From: Dissophora ornata
Lineage: Eukaryota > Mortierellomycota > Mortierellomycetes > Mortierellales > Mortierellaceae
Assembly (NCBI GenBank): GCA_025201705.1
Contig: MU616835.1
Span: 1-37,540, forward strand
Reading direction: 5' to 3'
Length of the DNA: 37,540 nucleotides
The notes beneath the pieces are model-generated. The model saw only the letters and a program-made list of their open reading frames with translations. It ran no database searches and had not been told where the DNA came from. Position numbers and translations under genes: made by a program. Positions 32,939-37,540 of the stretch are shown here, in pieces. Each line of letters begins with the position of its first letter. Position 1 is the first letter of the stretch.

Positions 32939-35900
32939 ATGGGAGTCAAACGAGGCCCATCGGACGGTATGTTGAATTGTCATGGAGAGATAGATTTGCT
33001 CGCCATGCCTGCATTGCTTGCAAGAATGGGCTGCGTTTTTTTTCGTGAAAATGAAAATATTGAAAGTTGCTTTTGGCTGTATTCTCGTTCGCGCTTATTT
33101 GACTGAGCAGCTGGCGGAAGTCAGGAGAGCTCAAACAGACGTCGCCGAGACGAAGGACCCATCCATGACATCGGTCCTCCAGAAGATCAAGATATAGATG
33201 AGGACTACTCTGATAAGCTTGTTGGTATGTCATTTTGCCTTCAGACCGTTCTGGTATCCATCGAAAACAAGGCTTGCTGAGACGTACTACTACGAAACCG
33301 TTGGGATCCATTTGACCATACTTACCTGATTTTTGAAAATATCATTATAGTACCCAAACATGCCACGATGGATGCTGTTGCTCAATCGCACAATTTCCAA
33401 AGGGATAGTGTATCGTACATCTTTGGAGACCACGATTACACATGGCTTCCACTGAAGCAAGATCACGAGTCGCGGCCTTTGTGGATTACAGAAGATGGAC
33501 ACATTATTCTGGAAGGATTCTCGCCAATTGCTGAGAAGGCTATCGACTTCTTGATCACAATTGCTGAGCCAGTGAGTAGGTATGGTACAAGCTTTATGGA
33601 AGCACTAGAAGAAGGAGATTATGTCTCATCCGATTGCCCCTCTAACTCACTACTCGCCCTCGTCGCGCCTAGACCGTCTCATATCCATGAATACAAATTG
33701 ACACCTTATTCACTGTACGCTGCAGTATCTGTTGGACTGGAGACAGAGGATATTATCGAGGTTTTAAGTCGTCTTTCAAAAGTTCCCGTGCCCGAAAGTA
33801 TCCTGGGTTTGATCAGGGACTGTACACTCTCGTATGGAAAGGTCAAGCTAGTCCTGAAACACAACCGATACTTTGTGGAGTCTTCACATCCAGAGATGTT
33901 GCAGACCCTTCTGCGCGACCCTGCCATCAAGGAATCAAGGCTCATTAGCGACGAGGATGGTAATAGTGCGCTAATTACAGGAAAGGCGCCGAACGCAAAG
34001 GATATTTCGATTCCGGGCGTGAAGAAGGATGTTCCCGATCCCAACAAACCGGCTGCTGCTGCTGTTGCTGCAGCAGGAGCGGCTGCACCCGCAGGACAGG
34101 GAGATGAGGAGATATTCGCGGTTGTGGGATTGGATAAGGATGATGATGACGTAGAGAATGATGATGTGCACTCATTTGAGATTAACTCTGGGTCTGTCGA
34201 GGTATGTGTTCTCTTTTTAATTACTTCTTATCGATAACAGCAAGCTGTCTGCTGACTCAAGATCTGATTGATTGCTTTGTAGATGGTCAAAAAGAGATGT
34301 AACGAACTGGACTACCCAATGTTGGAAGAATATGATTTCAGGAACGATTCATTGAACCCCGACCTTGAGATTGATCTAAAGCCCATTACAGTCATTCGAC
34401 CTGTAAGTATCGCACAATTTGTGAGAGGACAAAACTTGCAGAAGAAGCCTTGGTCCGATTCTCAACTAACGACAATCTTCCCTTTCATCGCCAAATAGTA
34501 TCAAGAAAAATCGCTCAGTAAGATGTTTGGAAACGGTCGTGCCCGATCTGGTATTATTGTGTTACCCTGTGGAGCAGGAAAGACTCTTGTCGGCATCACG
34601 GCAGCGTGCACAGTCAAGAAGAGCACATTAGTTCTGTGCACGTCATCAGTGTCGGTCTTGCAGTGGAAGCAACAGTTCTTGCTCTGGTCCAACATCAAAC
34701 CGCATCAGATCGCCATGTTCACGTCGGATCAAAAGGAAAAGTTCTTGGGCGCAGCAGGAATTGTCATTTCAACGTACAGTATGGTTGCCAACACCCGCAA
34801 CCGTTCGCATGACTCTCAAAAAATGATGAACTTTTTGAAAAGCCGAGAGTGGGGATTCTTGCTGTTGGACGAGGTGCATGTCGTCCCTGCCAACATGTTC
34901 CGAAAAGTTTTAACAACGATTGCTGCACACGCGAAACTTGGACTGACTGCGACATTGGTGCGCGAGGATGAAAAGATCGACGACCTGAACTTTTTGATCG
35001 GACCGAAGCTGTACGAAGCCAACTGGATGGATCTGGCATCGAGAGGACATATTGCTAACGTTCAATGTGCCGAGGTTTGGTGTCCGATGACGCCAGCTTT
35101 CTACCGAGAATATCTCAGAGAGTCATCCAGGAAACGCACGCTGCTGTACGTCATGAACCCGAACAAGTTCCAGGCATGTCAATATTTGATCCGGTACCAC
35201 GAGGAGCGTGGCGACAAGATCATTGTCTTTTCCGACAACGTGTTTGCGTTAGTAGCATACGCTCGCAAGTTGGAGAAGCCATTTATCTATGGCGAAACGA
35301 GTCAACAGGAGCGTGTCCGCATCTTACAGAATTTCCAGCACAACCCCAAGATCAACACGATTTTCTTGTCAAAGGTCGGCGACACGTCAATCGATCTTCC
35401 CGAGGCCACGTGTCTGATCCAGGTGTCGTCCCATTACGGTTCGCGTCGTCAGGAAGCACAGCGTCTAGGACGAATTTTGAGAGCCAAGCGTAGGAACGAC
35501 GAGGGTTTCAACGCGTTTTTTTACTCGCTGGTATCCAAAGACACGCAGGAGATGTACTATTCAACTAAACGTCAGCAGTTCTTGATCGATCAGGGCTACG
35601 CGTTCAAGGTGATTACGAATTTGGATGGGATGGATCAAGAACAGGATCTGGTGTACTCCACCCCCGCAGAGCAACTGAGTTTACTGCAGACGGTGCTTCT
35701 GGCACAGGAGAGCGAAGCGGATCTGAATGACGATGTCGAGCCGGACGCGGATGATCTCACAGGCAATACAAGCAGACGAAGCGGTGCCGGCGGTGGATCT
35801 CTGCTGAGCCACATGGGCTCGTCTATGGCAGGTGGGTCGAATGGGGCGAAGCGCACGGTTGGAGGATTGAGGAGTTTGAGCGGTGGCGATCAGATGGCGT

Positions 35901-35995
35901 ACATTGAATATAACAAAGCGATCAATCTGAAGGACAAGGACAAGAATAAGGGAGATCACCATGTACTGTTCAAGAAGTATTACAACAAGAAGTAG
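32939..35995 (+). CDS. SSL2: TFIIH DNA translocase/helicase XPB (Ssl2/ERCC3)
   Basis: Six exons (32939-32966, 33111-33224, 33351-33579, 33673-34201, 34283-34402, 34499-35995) give 838 residues, close to yeast Ssl2 (843). The N-terminal domain has the family signatures [18 protein letters not shown] and [20 protein letters not shown]. An Ala/Asp-rich linker follows. Helicase motifs are all present: Walker A GAGKT with Lys368, DEVH box 464-467, the XPB-specific RED motif 495-497 and motif VI QRLGR 660-664. As part of TFIIH the protein opens promoter DNA for RNA polymerase II and damaged DNA in nucleotide-excision repair. The tail (after about 720) is Asp/Glu- and Gly/Ser-rich and ends in Lys-rich sequence. 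The 93-nt intron after exon 3 has no stop and its length is divisible by three, so it can be mistaken for coding sequence. Confidence 0.97.
33580..33672 (+). other. Stop-free, frame-preserving 93-nt intron in XPB
   Basis: Donor AG|GTATGG, branch-like CTAAC at 33643-33647 and acceptor GCCTAG. Splicing gives [15 protein letters not shown], which aligns without gap to the family. Retention would insert 31 residues (beginning [11 protein letters not shown]) and keep the frame. Confidence 0.8.
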
Positions 35996-36050
35996 AGAAG
36001 ATCAGGAACGGAAGAGAAATAACATTAATGCTATTGTCTGTGTGTGTCGC

Positions 36051-36056
36051 AATAAA
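36051..36056 (+). terminator. Poly(A) signal of XPB
   Basis: AATAAA lies 56 nt after the stop codon. Confidence 0.55.
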
Positions 36057-37176
36057 CAAACATGTTCATGCACCACTGAACGTATATGAGATCCACAGGA
36101 TACAAAGATCTCTCTGTGCATGCAAAAGATGTCGAAAGGTCCAAAGGAAGATTTGTAGTGGTTGAGCCGTTCTCACTGTCATACCATGGTCAGAGTTGTG
36201 GAAACAACGCTCTGACCAACGAAACCAGGTGAAGTTCACTGGACTGAAAAGATTTCGGTTACAATCTCTAGTCACTGACATCTCTTCGCGTTCTTATCCC
36301 AGTTGTAGCAGCATGCCATCATTCTCTTCCCCCTTGTCGCTCCAGGAGTTGGAAAGAAATCAATCTTCGCCCCCGTACGATATCTACAGCGGTGTGAGGT
36401 TATTCTTGTCGAGCGTGCTAGGATCCAATTTCAGGTTCCTGAACTCCCCCCTGCGGAAAGTTCACTTTGCGCTTCATGTCTCCAGAAGTAGACTGCATAT
36501 TTTCCTAGTTGAGATGACGCATTTACTACAAGAAGGAAGGCAACCGACCTACTCTTGTACCATCTAACCAAGATCCGTCACCCTACAAATCTTCCCTCCT
36601 TGACATCTCCTTCCTCTTGCATCTGTGAGCAGCATTCAGACAATCCAGACAAAAGTGCACTCATAAGGAACTATTAGGACTCTCGACTGAGCAGTGTCAG
36701 GCTGAGGAAACTACCGCGCAGGACTAGTCGCGTCGTTTACAGTAATAAAATGAAGGAGCTGTACTTAACGACAAGCACTATGGTAGCATTGAGTAATGAG
36801 CCTGTCGTGTTGCTGAGCGGTGGTTGGGTATAGCAACCATTGCCGCTCCATTGGCTCCTCCAATCTTTGCTCCATTTCAACTCCATTGCTGCTCCTGTCA
36901 TGCTTTATTTCTCTCCTCTTGTCTTTCTACGGTTATTCTCGTTAGCTTGCGTTTTAGAGAGTGAATGAATCTGGGTGGCTATCCCTGGAAACTCTTTTGG
37001 TGAATGTGGGTAGTATCGTTACCCAGAACCTTTATTTTAAACAAAACGCTGTGTTCCTACACGGTCGCACAATAAAGCTCGAGTTGCCCCCCATTTTTCC
37101 ATTCTGTCGCGGTTTGCACAGCTCTCTCTCTCTTGGAACCGCATAGTGCTCCTCCTACAAGAACAACCGTGGTACG

Positions 37177-37206
<30 letters not shown>
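37177..37206 (+). repeat. Poly(A) run, 30 nt
   Basis: An uninterrupted A30. It could be the tail of a retroposed sequence lying upstream on the plus strand, but no duplication flanking it was recognised. Confidence 0.95.
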
Positions 37207-37208
<2 letters not shown>

Positions 37209-37419
37209 AGCTATTGCGCATACTCACTGCGATCGAAAAAGAGCTAGCGGTGCCAGCTGAGATCGAGTCGACAGGCTTTCATCCATTCACGACCGGGGGA
37301 ACTTTATGAAAAATGGAAATCTTGCTAGACTAAAGAAATAGTAAAAAAAAGTAATGGTTAACAAATGCACCCAATATTGAATAGAATATTATAGGCTTCG
37401 CACCCAGCCAGCCAGGCCA

Positions 37420-37449
37420 ACGCAATGCCAATGTGCGCTAACATTGCGT
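37420..37449. repeat. Inverted repeat with competing inner hairpin
   Basis: ACGCAATG (37420-37427) and CATTGCGT (37442-37449) are perfect complements with a 14-nt loop. CAATGT (37429-37434) and ACATTG (37441-37446) form an alternative inner stem sharing the right arm. Function unknown. Confidence 0.8.
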
Positions 37450-37454
37450 CGGTC

Positions 37455-37483
37455 ATAAGCTATTGTATAAGCTATCGTATAAG
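37455..37483. repeat. 12-bp tandem repeat
   Basis: ATAAGCTATTGT followed by ATAAGCTATCGT and a partial third copy ATAAG. The two full units differ at one base. Confidence 0.85.
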
Positions 37484-37540
37484 TCTTTCGGGCCACACTG
37501 TATGTGCACACAACCACATCATACAGCATAGTTCTTCCCC

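Larger units (their letters stand above)
36057..37540. other. Right-end intergenic region without a supportable gene
   Basis: About 1.5 kb. The longest open frame (36196-36567 plus, 123 codons) shows no motif or hydrophobic pattern and seems accidental. A C/T-rich stretch at about 36900-36930 might mark a promoter of a gene beyond the edge. A poly(A) run, an inverted repeat and a short tandem repeat are listed separately. Confidence 0.45.

Noticed and set aside
33580..33672. Lineage-specific 31-residue insertion in XPB
   Set aside because: Good splice signals flank it and removing it restores the conserved AEPV-R-P-HEYKL segment, so it is better read as an intron.
34253..34259. Second TGACTCA (Gcn4-type) site
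   Set aside because: It lies in an XPB intron, far from any start codon, and is within chance expectation.
36196..36567. 123-codon frame after XPB
   Set aside because: There is no motif, no hydrophobic pattern and no family resemblance; open frames of this length are expected by chance.

Overview
The window looks like a gene-dense stretch of a fungal nuclear genome, most likely an early-diverging filamentous fungus of the Mucoromycota (Mortierella-like). The lineage is inferred from gene content and structure. The genes are interrupted by many short introns with GTAAGT/GTATGT-type donors. The protein set is eukaryotic housekeeping (kinesin-3, XMAP215/Dis1, exportin-5/Msn5, a NuA4 bromodomain subunit, XPB/Ssl2, mitochondrial ornithine acetyltransferase). 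The lone kinase has the HRDLHxGN type of catalytic loop seen in kinase expansions of that group. There are no bacterial operons, CRISPR arrays, recognisable transposons, rRNAs or tRNAs. Exon structures below were joined by hand from splice sites, reading phase and family homology, so they are models without transcript support.

Layout. At 47-1661 (minus) is a lipid-anchor-type protein kinase, with a CT-rich, TATA-containing promoter reaching to about 2060. From 2061 to about 4380 nothing coding is visible, and a 36-nt poly(T) run lies inside it. From 4987 onward every gene is on the plus strand: kinesin-3/Unc104 (4987-11250, 10 exons); ornithine acetyltransferase ARG7 (11693-13260) with a TGACTCA element and a TATA box upstream; a decayed copy (13544-13883) of the next gene; an intact four-transmembrane protein (14269-14715); a large four-TOG XMAP215-family protein (15248-22488, 12 exons); a SMYD-type MYND/SET protein (22740-24371); exportin-5/Msn5 (24753-29884, 18 exons); a SANT-like plus bromodomain protein resembling BRD8/Bdc1 of NuA4 (30244-32681); and the TFIIH helicase XPB/Ssl2 (32939-35995, 6 exons). 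The last 1.5 kb holds no gene I can support, only a poly(A) run, an inverted repeat and a short tandem repeat.

How the genes relate. The genes are independently transcribed neighbours and do not form one pathway. Two act on microtubules (kinesin-3 moves cargo along them, the TOG protein polymerises them). Three act in the nucleus or at its pore (exportin, NuA4 subunit, XPB). Intergenic spaces are short (about 250-450 nt) apart from those around the kinase, the four-TM pair and the right end. Most starts are preceded by pyrimidine-rich leaders. I found no clearly novel multi-gene system. The points most worth checking are the four-TOG architecture with an animal-like C-terminal domain, the tandem four-TM gene with its decaying copy, a GC-AG intron in the kinase, and a stop-free 93-nt intron in XPB.
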